DNA from: Viscum album | Lineage: Eukaryota; Streptophyta; Magnoliopsida; Santalales; Viscaceae | Length of the DNA: 64,000 nt | Assembly (NCBI GenBank): GCA_963277665.1 | Contig: OY728132.1 | Location: forward strand, 273,360,898 to 273,424,897 | Reading direction: 5' to 3' | Shown here: positions 1 through 12,910 of the stretch, piece after piece | Layout of the letters: every line of letters starts with the position of its first letter | Position numbering within the stretch: the stretch's first letter is position 1 | Notes under the pieces: generated by a model | The model's database searches: none | What the model saw: the letters and a program-made list of their open reading frames with translations, nothing else | What the model was told of the DNA's origin: nothing | Position numbers and translations under genes: made by a program

Positions 1-59
1 AAATTTCTATTTATCATTCCATAAGAAGTTTAGGATTTATAGATTGAGAATGAATTTAT

Positions 60-950
60 TGTATAAGATCATCATATTATGAAAATTAGACCATGAATCG
101 ACCGTTATTATACTAATAAAGTGGATCGAAAATAAAACATCCTTATATTTAGAATATCATATATATGATCCATTATTACCATACTCAAAAAATTTGATCC
201 ATAATCCATCAACATTGTATTGATAAAATCAAATCTAGAATCACCGTGTTGAGAAAATTTGATCAAGCCAAATTGAACTGAGGATTCGGACAAATCCATT
301 ATAGAGAATATTCAATGTAGACATTATTATATTGGTTAGATGAATTTTTTATAATAATATATTGTAAAATTACTAGAGTCAATATAATCATTCCTATTAG
401 TATATATATGTTGTCTAATGTTGGTTTGGTAATGTTTTATTCACTTATTCTTTATAGTGGATATCCATAGACTCAGAAGACTGGATATGGAAAGAAAGTA
501 GGTTCTCACAGTATGAATGAACCTTTAAAATCTTTTTCTTATTTACTTTATTTCCTACATTGTAATTATTGATTATTTACTAAAAGTTAATAATGAAATA
601 AATATTAACACATTCCAAGGGTTATGTTTTTAAATGTTTTAAAGCATATAAAAACATACTAACTGATTCAAATCATTTTTAGTTGTCATACAATCCTATG
701 GAAAATCAGATATTATCAATTATTGTTTGAATAATTCTTTCTTATATGTGTCAAAGGAGTATTCCATAAAATTCATTCTAATATATGTATTTTTATTTCC
801 CATTTTCCCATCATGTATGGTGATGTTCATTTCTTGACGTAATTTTATTTCATTCCAACCCACTCTTTCGAAAGAGTCCCATTTCCTAGATAATAAATTA
901 TTATATCTAACCATTCATGAATGGATAATAATTCACCATGCTATAGGGTA
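60..950 (-). pseudogene. Integrase of the Tat element, decayed and partial
   Basis: Two recognisable pieces lie on the minus strand. Near 830-790, IHDGKMGNK matches the HHCC zinc-binding module (IHxGxCGxH), with the Cys replaced by Met. Near 210-110, MDYGSNFLSMVIMDHI and a following FRST match the integrase core block containing the second catalytic Asp (TDNGxNFxSxxMxxxC, then NSTPY). The Asp is retained. The block between is too decayed to follow. The C-terminal half and the 3' LTR are outside the window. Confidence 0.65.
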
Positions 951-999
951 TATATAATCCAATTGTTATTATCTATGTCATTGACAATGATTAATGACA

Positions 1000-1470
1000 C
1001 TATCTATCAGTGTGTGAAGTGGAAAATCATATCATTTTAATAATGATTTGCATGAACTATGGTTGAATTGGCCAGTGAGTTAGCATAATTAATTTTTCAA
1101 TTTAGGGGCATGATGCAATGTGGGTTCAACATAAAAAAAGCATCATCATTCATCTAATTTTTTTGAGTCCATGTATTCCCTTTTAAGGAATATTCTCAGT
1201 TGATATATGTTATCAATAACATTTGATGATTTTTATGTTCATGTTGGCACTTTATAATAGTAGAATTATTCAAATCCAATGATGAGGGATTTTTTTCCAC
1301 TTCATCAATAGTTTATCTTTTAGAAAGAGATAAAGAGTAGTCGAAAATATCACGGTCTGGAGAAACAAACTCAATCCCTAATCCAACTAGATTTAGTGCC
1401 TGGTTTCAGAACATAATTCGAATAATTCATCATGAGGCACCATTAAATTGCATATCCCATGTCTGGGGAG
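1000..1470 (-). pseudogene. Second (archaeal-type) RNase H of the Tat element, decayed
   Basis: The minus-strand reading gives TWDMQFNGAS near 1.45 kb, matching the opening WxMYFDGAS of the archaeal-type RNase H domain, with the first catalytic Asp changed to Asn. It continues with GLGIEFVSPD and IFDYSLSLSKR (family GxGVVLxSPxG, xxPYSxxLxxxCTNNEAEY), where the catalytic Glu segment is degraded. A later piece, TLHHAPKLKN near 1.08 kb, matches the VPRxxNxxADALA tail. This domain is found in Tat-lineage elements and not in chromoviruses, so it fixes the lineage. All catalytic positions I can see are lost or doubtful. Confidence 0.75.
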
Positions 1471-1489
1471 CGTCATTTCATAGAAATCC

Positions 1490-2230
1490 CCTTCATTTGG
1501 AAGATCTATGTCCATTGGTGCACTTTTCTAGGTGGCATGTACCATGATAAAATCATCCAAGGAATTACCTATCATTGATTTCTTTAAAAAAAATCGAATT
1601 TATAGATTTTTAGAAAAGCCACCCACTGGGACATGATTTGGGAAACATGGGACAACCAATTATGTTAATAAGAGGGTTTATATGAGAGACCATGTGGATT
1701 TCACTGTGATTTAAGTAACGCCTTTTCTTTTTTTACTACAAATATGAGTGAAATATTATTCTTATTTTCATTATAATAATTGGTTTCACAACCTTGCATC
1801 ATTCATCTAAATTAGTTTAGGCTGTTTTTATTCCTCATATAATTTTATTGTGTGTGAGGAGAGAACAAGGTGATTTTACTTTGGAGGACACATATAAGGT
1901 GAATAGATTTCCATTAATCATTGGAATAATGACTAGTGATTGTTGAATGTACTGCATGAGACCCTTAAATACTTCTTTGTTGAACTCGTATAATTGGATG
2001 GTGACTCAATTCTTCACTAGCTTGATAAAGGGGATAGATTATTCATCCATATTTCATACAAAATTCTGAATGTAAAAATAGTTCCCCATGACCCCCATCA
2101 CTTCTTTGAGATTATAAGAGGGTGAAATTGTTAATATTTCACTTTTCATTTTAGGGTTGAACTCAATTTCAATGTGTCACACATCAAATTAACAGAATTT
2201 TCCTAATTTTACCGTGATAACATTGATCAG
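1490..2230 (-). pseudogene. RT thumb/connection and RNase H of the Tat element, decayed
   Basis: Directly downstream of the RT on the minus strand, KEVMGVMGNYFYIQNF (near 2.1 kb) matches the family pattern KEVRSFLGRLNYIxRF. A stretch around 1.99-1.86 kb (FNKEVFKGLMQYI, then LFTLYVSS) matches the junction where RNase H begins (AFxxIKxYL, then LILYLxV). Further down, RYLNHSEIHMVSHINPL near 1.68-1.63 kb matches the conserved RHY-(x)-VHLVSxxDPLKY segment. Stops occur every 15-40 codons. The segment is the ordinary retroviral-type RNase H that Tat elements carry before their second RNase H. Confidence 0.75.
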
Positions 2231-2800
2231 TGGAATCACTTTTAAATAGCTATTTTGAAGCAAGTCTATGATTGATTGAAGATCTGAGATGTGATCATCA
2301 TAGTAAATATTTTAACACCAGGTTATCAAATTAACATTCAACTATTCATCCCATTATGGTCTTAATGATTTTATATATGTCGCATTGATAATTATTTCCA
2401 TTGATATTTATTCCAAAGGGAATGATATGGACGAAAAATATCTCATGTGTTACTATGAAGGTGGCAGATTCCTCAACTTTAGTTTACATGGTTATTGGAT
2501 TGTATCTTGAATACCCATCAATATGGAATGGGATTGAGATATAGTAGTTACATCGATCAATATTTCTGTGATCAAAAATTGTAAATCTCTATATTGTATG
2601 TACCGATTTGGTTAACTAAAATAGATGTGTTCCATAATATTCCCATTAATTTTCCTGATAGATACAGTGTTACTGATCAATCATGGGTATTGAACAAACT
2701 GGAAAAAAAATTAATCAGTCAATTTGTCAACATCGAACATTATATTAACAGTTTTATAGGTGTGCATACCCCAGGAAAATTTCTTTAGAACAAGATGATC
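2230..2800 (-). pseudogene. Tat-type reverse transcriptase, decayed
   Basis: The minus-strand translation shows the RT palm in register: HIDGYSRYNPITM (family FxDGxSGYNQI) near 2.5 kb, then IIPFGI with NNYQ (family VMPFGLKNAGATYQR) near 2.4 kb, then IVEC*FDNLV (family IVECYVDDLVV) near 2.3 kb. In the last motif the catalytic pair YVDD has become a stop followed by FDN, so the active site is lost. The spacing between the three motifs matches an intact RT. The entry to about 2.8 kb covers the weaker fingers region. The KNAGATYQR-like version of the motif, rather than TNAPATF, points to the Tat/Athila branch and not to chromoviruses. Confidence 0.8.
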
Positions 2801-5800
2801 ATTAAGAAATCCCAGATAGTATGTGGACACATTACGTTTCAACATTGGAATTTCAGAATAATTCCAAGAGAACAATAATCAATGATTATTTACCAATACA
2901 ATGTGCATTTCATTATCCTTGAGAGGCATGGTGGATGTAATTAATATAGACTATATGATTTATTCTATAGCTAGATTTACCTGTTGGATCTCATCGATGA
3001 TAGAATAGATTCCTTCATAAAATAATGGATGGGTGTTCTGGGGGTCATCATATTCATCGACCACCTTAATGACTGCATGGGAATTTTCTAACATGGTAAA
3101 TCTTTTGTTGGAATCTCTTTAACTGTTGGGATCATAGAGACCATTATAAGAGACAATAACATCATAAACTGTCAAATAAATTTCAAAGAGATTCCAGAGC
3201 TAATTTAAATTATATTTTTGGTTCCTATAGAAGGATCATGAAAATATGTGATTAAGTGTATTAGCTAAGTAAAATTTATAGTAATCACATACCCACAATC
3301 ATGTATACTTAGGAGATTCATATGGGCGACCCCCAAGCCATTAAAGGATGAATCCAATATATTTTCATGCAATATTGGTTTTTTCCCTTCACCTTTGTTG
3401 ATATATTGCCTCCAAAAAAGTGCCTTCACTACACTCTATGGTGGAAATATCACCATTTTGTTTGCTTGCCATCCCATTGCTAGGGAATTTCGATCATTGA
3501 TGAAATGCTTAAGGTACAACCACATGGTTTTATTTTTAGGGTCTTATGAGTAGAATTTTTTATGATGTTTCTTAGAGTATAAACCTGAACGAAATGTTTT
3601 ATTTGAGATTCCCAAAATTTTTCTTGAGGATTATTATCTAAATAGATCATTGATAAATATTAACATACACATGAATGGTTAATTTTATAGGGTTTAAGTC
3701 TCACACACTATATCCCATATGTCGAATTCTTATAACCATGATGAGGATTATACAAAAACAATTATCAAATAGAACCATTCGAATGTTGACATTTCAATAT
3801 TTACTAAAACAAATAGGGGTATGAGTTGTCCTTGGATCACAACTTAATAATCCTAGTATACAAATGAGATGGAAAATGCCATTCTAAATACATATTCTCT
3901 ACTCGATAAACCTCTACCATAGAGACTACTATCTTGAACTCCTATGGGGTCTTAATTCGTTTAACGAGTTCCTCTATGAGTTTTTTTGATTATTGGAGAG
4001 ATTTCATGTTTAATAGTTTTCCTGGTGGAACCACTGACTACCACATAATTTCATACATTTTTGAATGATATATACACTTCCTATTGTAGTGGTGTTCATT
4101 ATTATCTATCTCATGACATGCGGTGTTCTTGGTAGATGGGCCAAGTTCTTATATAGGGTTTGAGGGAGAATATTCTACCAGTGTTATGAGTCATGATGTC
4201 CTAACAGATTATTTGAGATGATCAAAAAATCATACCCATTGCAGTTGATCATATAATAAAACTAGGATTGGATTATCACTGGAGGGCATTAAGACACTTG
4301 GTGTTTCTATTGCTCTCACTAGCATGGTTACAAATGAGTATGAGAAACATATATGTCAAATATGAGAATGTGACTGATGTATTAGCCTTAACCATGCATG
4401 TGTTATCCTCTGTATCCATTCATCCAAATCTTGTGGCCTCCATCTCCCTGTTCAGGTTTGTGAAACTCATTTTCAGAGGCATAATCATTCTCAAATAAGT
4501 TTTATTCAATTGTAGTACATTAATAGAACCAAAAATGAGTTCTTTGTCCAATGAGGGATTCATTTGGTGGTGTAGTTTCCATTTTTAAAATTGAATTAAT
4601 TAAATTTATAAGAGTGATATCTTATATATAAACTTAATATACCTCTTCTTCTTCTATCTCTTCCCATGTTTTATGATTACATTCCCCCATGGTACGTGTA
4701 TTTATTTGTGACATACCTTTTTTCTAGAACAATTATGTGTATTTAAATATGTACTCATAGGGAAGAATTAACACATTCCACTATCTATCGATTCATCCAT
4801 TAGTCAAACTTCAACACATGAATGACAAAAATTTAATTACAATCTTTTTCTTCTACTAATTAAAAGATAGTTAGAGAAGTAAAATGTGCTAGGTAATTTT
4901 ATAATAATATATTTCCTGAATTAACCATTCATTGGAGGATGTATTTGATTATGAGACAATCCCGGATGGTGTAACCCAGGCTCTATTGGTATATAATGTG
5001 GTTAAGATGATTAGTGTCTCTGACCTCTTTGGGTTTCCTAGGTTGTGGAAACATTAGTAGTTTATATTCCATGAATTTAAGAATCTCATTTGGCGCATGT
5101 TCATTTTAGAATGTGTATTCATTATTCATCAATTCCACAATCCCTAAGTGACCTTGATCTATCCTCTCATCTTAATGAGGGTAATTATGTTGTTGATTCT
5201 ACTCTATAGCTTGTATTGTGTTCTTTAGGATCATTCTTGATGACTGAATGGTAAATACTGCTAATTTAGGGCTAACTGCAGTAGTCCCTACCATGTTGAG
5301 ACTATTTCCAAATGTTGTAGGTGTGGGCTGAGATTTATCTTAGGTATACTAAATGGAATCTACCATATGTTATTTGTTTATGTGAACTCACAGAATCAAA
5401 CTGGATATTTCGTCGGGGTCAGGGATTTCTTGAGCTCATCCCATTGATTTTCACCATAGAGTTCTATCATGTTGTCATACGAGATAAGTATGCTAAGAGT
5501 GTAGGTTAAAAGATTCCATCAAGCTATTATGTCAAACTCATTGTCATTATCATGTCTCAAGTATTCATTAAATTTGAAATATTTTTTTTCACTTAACTTA
5601 TAAAATAACTAGTAAATGAATTGATGAATAATGACTACCAATCTAGAAACATATCCACTGGGAAGGATATTATTATAAACAATGGATGGACCTATCAGAG
5701 ACTATACATGAACTTCTCATCTACGTCGAATCTTATTATTCTAAAGGTACCTTCATCAGACCGAATCTAGAAGAGAACTTCATGAAACACTATACCAGAT

Positions 5801-8800
5801 ATCTCAATCCATTAAAGGATAAGATGTTATGATTAATGAAATTGGGTGGGGGAAATTTTCATCCATCCAACAGGGATATTGACTTTCATTTGCTTTATAG
5901 GTTTGCTCATACCATTCATAACATCTATTTGAGTAGCCCATAATTAAATGGAGTTGAGTTGTTTTTTATGTACTATTTTCTCAACCACATCTCCTCAACT
6001 TGGTGTGTGTGGGGTTGATATTGTTAACACCTTTTTATGTCCTACTGATTTTTCCATGGTATAACTAAATTATCACCCTTGTGGGGGAGAGTGAATATAT
6101 GCAATTGAGTGATGTCATGATCATCATTGAAATACTAATTATTTTATACTATATTACAATATCTATTATTTTCATAACACGTATATGTAACTATTATAGG
6201 ATGGTCAGGTCTTTACTAATGTGTGGGTGGAGGAGTATTCAACTCTTCCTAAAGTTGATACCTAGAAAAAATGCTTCCCCTATGTAGCACATTATTTATC
6301 TTTCTAATATTTTTAGTCTCATTCTCATTCTCTTCCAAATTATCCTTCAATGATTGAATTATAGATCTTCTCAATGATTATTGGGATATGACCACATTTT
6401 TTCCTTTACCCTTTACAGAGTTCTTCCATTTCTGTGAGAACTAAATATTTGGAGGGTATGGGTTTTGGATCCTCCTCTTATTCCACATATGTGTGGCATT
6501 GTATCGTACATTAATACATCCTTCCTCTTAAGGTAAATTATTCTTATTTAGTACCTCTATATATGAGTTTTGATCCACATTATCTTTTTTGATTAATGTG
6601 ATGACATTTGTAGAGGTGTACGTAATGATTATAGTTGTCCAATTACTCTCATCACAATAGGGTGATTTTAAAATACTTGTAGCAAGGTCACATTTTTTAT
6701 CCCTGATTTTTATTGGACATTATTTTCTAGTGAACATTATGGGTAATACAATCCTTCATCATATATTCCACCCATCTAAGCCTTTGAGTTGTGATCCTAT
6801 GGGAGTATCTCGTCTTGATTACTTAATAGCTGAAGAATAAAAAAAGGAGCATCTAATGGTTGGAGGAACATATGAGATTTCTATTATTGATATTTACCTC
6901 CCTACCTGGATAATAAGTAATCCCTCTATGATGATTATTATGATGAAAATTCCCAAAACCTTGTGTGCTATGAATTATTTAATCCGTTGATTGAACATTT
7001 TTATTATTTCTATCAAGGATATGATTATTTTTATTGGGTATTTCAAGATTACATGGATGAGAATTCATATATTTATTCACCCATCCATATAGATTGTGGT
7101 TGATCTAGAAAATTCAATTACTTCTCCAGAACCCTATTAGAATGTGATCAAGAAGTTGTTGGTTATTTTGAAAAAAATCCCCCAACACATTTGGATGGTT
7201 TTGATTTGTAGCTACTATTGATATATCTTTAATATTATTAGGGATTAATGTCTTGAGGTTGGAGAATGAAGATTTTATTCTCCTAAACTAGTGGGATGAG
7301 TTCACTCATGATAATGTACAATGTTGACTTATTTAATTTTATACAACTACGCTCTCATGTTTGAAATGGATGATATGGAAACCAATGATTTCGTTTATTT
7401 TATTTGAAATGATTATGTGATAAACACACAAATTTCATCCATGTATGAAATGAATTTTATTTTTTTGTGGGGCCATGTTTAAATATATTAGGATTGAATT
7501 TCTCCCCATTCATGATATCATGAAATCTCTAATATGGGGGAATTCAATTTTAGTAACCATGTAGAACATGTGTTAACTGATTATTTAATCCCACTTGAGG
7601 CATTGATTCTATAGGATTTTATAGCTAGAGGGATCTTTTATTCCATTCGAATAGTATTCTGGAACTCTAAATAAATTCCACATCATAGAATAAAAATACA
7701 TAAAGTGTCTTAGATGACCATTTTTTTGAGTTGTGATGCAATAGGGGTAAGTGTGTTGTATATTTCTAAATTTATTTTTCAGTTTCAGATCTTGGCCCAG
7801 GATGATAATATCCAGGACTAATTAAAAAGAGTATATTTATTTCATGAACGAGACCCTAGTAATCTAGACAAGGGAGGTTTCTATCATTCATTCACTAAGG
7901 AGTCTCCCAAGTATTTTGGTGTATGTAAAGGAGACACTCCTTTTCAAGATCATCTTGGTTCTCATAATCAAAAGTTTCATGGTGTGGAAAATGGTGGGGA
8001 GGTTATTTTTTGATAACTCACTCAATGTATCAATGTTAGCATCCTTTTAATAATACATACAAACCACAACCTGGTCATACCACATAAGTTTCTTCTCGAC
8101 GTTGTTTAGTAACTATGGTGAATTGTTGCTGGTAGGTTATGGGGAACTACATATGGTTGACCTTGGTGTTTCTAGATAATATATATACAATGATTCGGTG
8201 TTTTAAGAAGCAATCTATATAGTGGTTTCTGGGAAAGTGGATGATTTGTTTAATTTGAGGGGTAAGTCACTATGTGGATTTTGACTGTGATAGAAATTAG
8301 GAGTAGATTCCATGTGATCCATCTCCATACTACCATAAGTAGTAATATCATGGTAATTATCATTTTATTAATTGGTTGAAGAATCAATTTACGCATTGAG
8401 ATGTTGTGGATACTCATCAAAAAACAGCTCAGAATATATCATTGAGATGACATGGGATATGTACCAATTCTACATCATAACCTTAATATAGTGACATTAC
8501 TTTTGGGATTATGAAATGATAATAGGATAAAATATGAGAGACTATAGAACGTGATGATTACAATTAGGTGATTTTGGAATATCAGCCCATTACTGAGTAG
8601 CTACTTGATTTTGTTTGTGATCTTTTTAATAATCGGCAAGAATATAAGCCTGTGTGTGGAAAGCTTCCATAACATGATAGTAAAACCACAATTATGTGGA
8701 TATTTTATCACTATTAAAATATTAATTCAATATTGGAATATGTATAAAGACCGATAATAAGTGATAAGGGATATTTTCCTCCTTCAGTACAGCCTCTAAA

Positions 8801-11440
8801 AGATACTGATGAGTCATTTATCTGTAGAAGTAGGGAAATAATCATGTCTTCTATGAGCTACTAAGATATTCAAAATAGATTCAATAACAAAAACATGATT
8901 TTTTCGAAGGTGTATGTAACTTTCTTTTAATAAGACTAAATTGGAGTGGGATATAAGCCCAATTATGTGCCATTGTAGTATGCCTCGTGTCTTTTTTGAT
9001 TGGTATATGAACCTATACTAAGGTATTTTTCATTCTCACCTCGGGATCCCTAGTCTGAATGGAAAAATGATCCCATTATGGTGCTTTTGATGTATTATAA
9101 ATGTATATTTAAATAATAATTTATGCCATTCCCCAGGCTTGTTCCACTCTCACTTGGTGATCCGTCGCTGGAATGAGAATGTGATCCAAATCTGGTGACT
9201 CTTCCTTTTGTGGAATATTTTGATAATCCTAATATATGATAGAAATAATTTAGTATTTCTATTGGGTACACCATTTTATATCAAAATAAGAGATTTGTAT
9301 TCCCTTTACATTAGGATGGGAACATGTGTATGTCTGTATATCCATACGGATGTCATAATATGTTAGTGGTGTTCTTCAGTTATAGCTATAATGTATTGAA
9401 ATTTTAGAAAGTTGTGTTTTGGAATGTAGGGCTTCAAGTTTTTAGTAGAAAATATATTTTGGAAGATAAATTTTATTTTATAGGGGATATAAGTGCACTC
9501 ATATCCTCTTTGATCCATCAAAATAATTCAATGGTATTCCTTCATGGGGAGGGGATATTCTCAAATCCCAATTTTAATGCAATACTATTGCCACAATAGT
9601 TCTCAATGTGATTAGAGTTATAAGCGAAATCATTGGTTACTACATTAATATGATATAAGAATTCATTAGTGGAAGTGGGGTATAATACCATTAATGTTAT
9701 ATCAATATTTTTCTCTCTTATATTACTTCTTTGTCCCCATTAATTAGTTTCATATCTATTTTTATATTTGGTGGGGTCCCATCAGGTTACTGAGTGGCAC
9801 CTACATGATGACTTTGTTGATTGTGGTTGACATGTTTCCTCCTTTGAGGCATATATACCTAAAAGGATTCATATATGACTTATTGATCAACCTTACACTG
9901 ATAAGGAAGGTACTAATTTTCATTCTTCTACGAGAAGCATGAAAAGAAATTTTTCTATGAAACGGGTGCCAATTGATTTAATGTTGTTTTTTATATATGA
10001 ATAAAACTCATTCAATTCTATATTTGTATACTATTGTGGTCATCCTTGAGGGTTGGTTTTGTGACATGTCATTGGTATTCAGAGATCATTTTTTTATCAA
10101 CCTGAAGTAGAATGTGTATTATGGGTGAGAGTTTTTACAACGAGTAGGGGTTACAGTAATAGATAATTTTCTAGAACAGTCACCAGATAAATACATGATC
10201 TTGAGTCAGGGTGTTTTTTGTGTTAACAATATAAATAGTCATAAGGTTGAAAATGAATAACCCCACTGATTATTTCATCATCACATTTATGATATATTCT
10301 AAATCCAATATACATAGGTAACTCAATTGTAAATTTTTATTCATGTTTTGAAAATTTCACTCGCATAAAATATTCATAATGATTATGTAATTCTTTTATA
10401 AGAACCCTTGTTTTAGTTATCCAATTGATAATTTTTTCAATTTAGTCATTCAGATTAGGTTAACCCTTTTGTTTTTGGGAATTATTGGAATAGGCTCCAA
10501 CGTTCCAGAAATTTTATTCCCAATTCTTAAAATGACACATTTATTCCATAATTACATGCATTAACATTGTATTTACCATTTCTTCCAATAGATGTTTAAC
10601 TCAGAAAAAAAATTTATTGTTTAATGATAAATTTATTTCAAAATACACCATGTTTACAATTTTATATATTCTATAGAAACTTTCAATGGTTTCCACATCC
10701 ATAGATGAGTATATAAATTCATACCAAACATAGGTGGTCATTCATGGTTTCGTGCTCAACGACACTCCAGAAGTCACAATGGTAGGGAATATGGGAGGTC
10801 AGGCTAATCACTCCCTTTGTGGTGTATTTTTCCCACTATAGAACTCTCTTATAGATTTAATATATATTTTTTTGAATCTCTTACTACCCCCAATATGAAA
10901 CTTGTCGCCCTTAAAAATGATCATGTGTTAAATACTTTTATATAAAAAGGAGGATTATATTAACAATTAAATTTTCATATACCTGATGATATACACCTAT
11001 TACCATTACATAATATAAATGGGTAGTTGTTTATATTTTAAATACATATCACTAGGAACTATGTATTTTTTTACCATCTAAGGAGTTGATTGATATTCGA
11101 GTATGGGATTTAATCTTTATGAGAAGTCCTATGTAACCCATTTATAATAGGAATCAAAACCTACATAGTTCATTTCACACTATTTATTTAACATCATGTG
11201 AGATGGAATAATGTGAGTGGGAACATAGGGATTATATATTGATATATAGCATTAGTAAAGAGTCATATGTATCCTACATGTGATAAGAATCAGATACACA
11301 ATTCTTCGATCACACCCTCAGTAAATTTCTAGAGGAGGAATCACAAGTTTGGGGATAGTCCTATTATGCCTCTAATTAGAGATTACACATTATCATTTCC
11401 ATATATGGGGAAGATTAATTATTCTAATTATATTATAATT
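2800..11440. other. Decayed sequence without a secure gene
   Basis: I see no open frame of credible length, no RNA gene and no clear LTR boundary here. The left part probably holds the protease and gag of the minus-strand Tat element, but no motif is clear enough to mark. On the plus strand, VDDLFNLRG near 8.24 kb, YVPILHHNL near 8.47 kb and VVDMF with HIYLK near 9.8 kb recall retrotransposon RT, pre-integrase and integrase pieces. They do not agree on one family, so I do not call an element. A loose direct duplication, about 118 bp apart, lies at 9.03-9.22 kb. Base composition and decay resemble the 60-64 kb region. Confidence 0.6.
9028..9220. repeat. Degenerate direct duplication, about 118 bp apart
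   Basis: The stretch starting at about 9,028 (CATTCTCACCTCGGGATCC, then GAATGGAAAAATGATCC and GGTGCTTTT) recurs at about 9,146 (CACTCTCACTTGGTGATCC, then GAATGAGAATGTGATCC and GGTGACTCTT). Roughly 70 bp of each copy can be aligned. It is probably a sub-repeat of an unrecognised retrotransposon. Confidence 0.45.
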
Positions 11441-12200
11441 TAATGTCCCTAATCCAACATGATCCATTCAAGGTGTGAGAAACAAGGGATATAAATTTTC
11501 CGGTATCATTACACAAGGATGTGGGGCTTACACACTCAAGAAACCATTATGAGGATTTTGATATAGATTTGATCCATATGAAGGAATTATATGTATCATG
11601 TCTATGGGAGGAATATTAGTGATTATATATCATTTATCTTTTCTATTTTCTGGTTTATAGGGAAGACTGATAAACCCATAGCAGATTTTGGGTCACTTGG
11701 ATTTCAATGGTGGAAACAATGAGTGTCTTATATCGAGGTAGATTCACATTTAAGATTGGGACTTAGGAAGGAATATTATATATCGTATTTATATAAGAAA
11801 TAAGATTTAAAAGAATTTATATTAAATATTAATCTATTGATGGATGTGGAAGAATTAAATACCCATAGGATAGTCAAGGTATCATGGGTTTGAATTTTAC
11901 GGTCATGGAGGGGCTTATTCAAAGGGGCCTGCCCATTTTATCTTGGACCATAGGATAGTGTCCTATGTATTTTTATTATATAATGAATGTGAGTTCTCAA
12001 AATTTATTTGAATTCTAAAACCACTAAACAATTTGGATGAATTATATACTCTTATAAGTGTTTTCGTCTCGCGGTCATCGATATCATATACTTGGAAAGG
12101 CTTATACCGAGGTAGATGCCCATTTGAGCTCGTTCCTTAGAAAGGAGTTCAATATGAACTTTTTTGCAGTAAACATCATAATTATCATAGTTAAATTATG
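11440..12200. repeat. About four degenerate 187-bp tandem units
   Basis: A motif of the form GGCTTATACCGAGGTAGATG recurs with decay at 11,525, 11,725, 11,912 and 12,099. The spacings are 200, 187 and 187 bp. Downstream parts also align (CCCATTTGAG/CACATTTAAG/CCCATTTTAT, then CTTAG-AAGGA-like), as do upstream parts (GGTCATGGAGG/GGTCATCGATA). The unit length is close to one nucleosome repeat. It may be a short satellite array or a repeat inside an old LTR or untranslated region. Units to the left of 11.44 kb are too decayed to follow. Confidence 0.55.
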
Positions 12201-12249
12201 AATTTTTACAAAATTATGTCCATTAGAAAATGTTATCATATAACTCAAC

Positions 12250-12910
12250 ATCTAATATACATGTCATGATTATTTTTCCTGAGGTGGATGGTATGTGTGT
12301 ATGACAATTCATAAGATATATATACATGTCATGATGCCTAGAGGAAGTGTCCAAAGACAATCACATGATCTAGAGAAATCATCTAAAGGATATTTCATGG
12401 TCTGTATTGAATATTTGAGAGGTTGTTTCATGATCAGTTTTGATATATATTGAGGATTTCCCATGATTTGTGTGACATACATTTAGGGTTTTGTTTGATC
12501 TAACAACATTGTCCGAAATACATTTCATGAACTGAATGAATTTTATGGAGGAAATCAGAGGACATGAGATATATTTATAGAGTACATCACATGATATTTC
12601 AGTCAATCCTAGATAGATTTTCATGACTAGGGAGATAGGACCTGTTGTCGTTTCTATATATTCTTGACAAGTCTCAAAGAAATTGCATTACTCAACTGAT
12701 ATATCTGGTGGACATCATATGATTTTTTTTGGATGTCCTAGAGAATTCTGAAATACATGGGTTTCATTCCCATATTTTATCCTTACAACTTGGTTGAAAT
12801 TTCCATGTGACATCACATGATCAAAATTTGATGTCTGAGGAATGTCTCATGAATTGAGTGACATGCCTAGGTGTTGTTTCATGAACTAGGTATGTCAGTA
12901 AATGATCAGG
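12250..12910. repeat. 33-bp minisatellite with CATGA-phased units
   Basis: Units start with CATGAT or a close variant at 12,364, 12,396, 12,429, 12,462, 12,495, 12,526, about 12,562, 12,590 and 12,622, and again at 12,816, 12,848 and 12,880. The usual period is 32-33 bp. The approximate consensus begins CATGATCTGxGTGACATG and continues with CTAGGxGG and TTGTTT. Isolated look-alikes continue to about 13.6 kb (for example near 13,024 and 13,510), so the original array may have been longer. The 81-codon frame on the minus strand across it is a by-product of the repeat. Confidence 0.7.

Larger units (their letters stand above)
1..2800 (-). mobile_element. Decayed Tat/Ogre-lineage Ty3/gypsy retrotransposon, pol part
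   Basis: Reading the minus strand from 2.8 kb down to base 1 gives, in order, reverse transcriptase, RNase H, a second RNase H of the archaeal type, and integrase. That order, with the second RNase H between the first and the integrase, is diagnostic of the plant Tat lineage (Ogre, Retand, Grande relatives). All domains are broken by stops and frameshifts. The element continues beyond the left edge, where the rest of integrase and the 3' LTR should lie. Its protease, gag and 5' LTR should be to the right of 2.8 kb but I could not identify them securely. The lineage call rests on translated similarity judged by eye. Confidence 0.8.

Noticed and set aside
3300..3500. Possible G-patch or protease remnant of the Tat element (GMGWQ-like and GLG motifs on the minus strand)
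   Set aside because: Only two or three residues agree with the family pattern, which is not enough to annotate.
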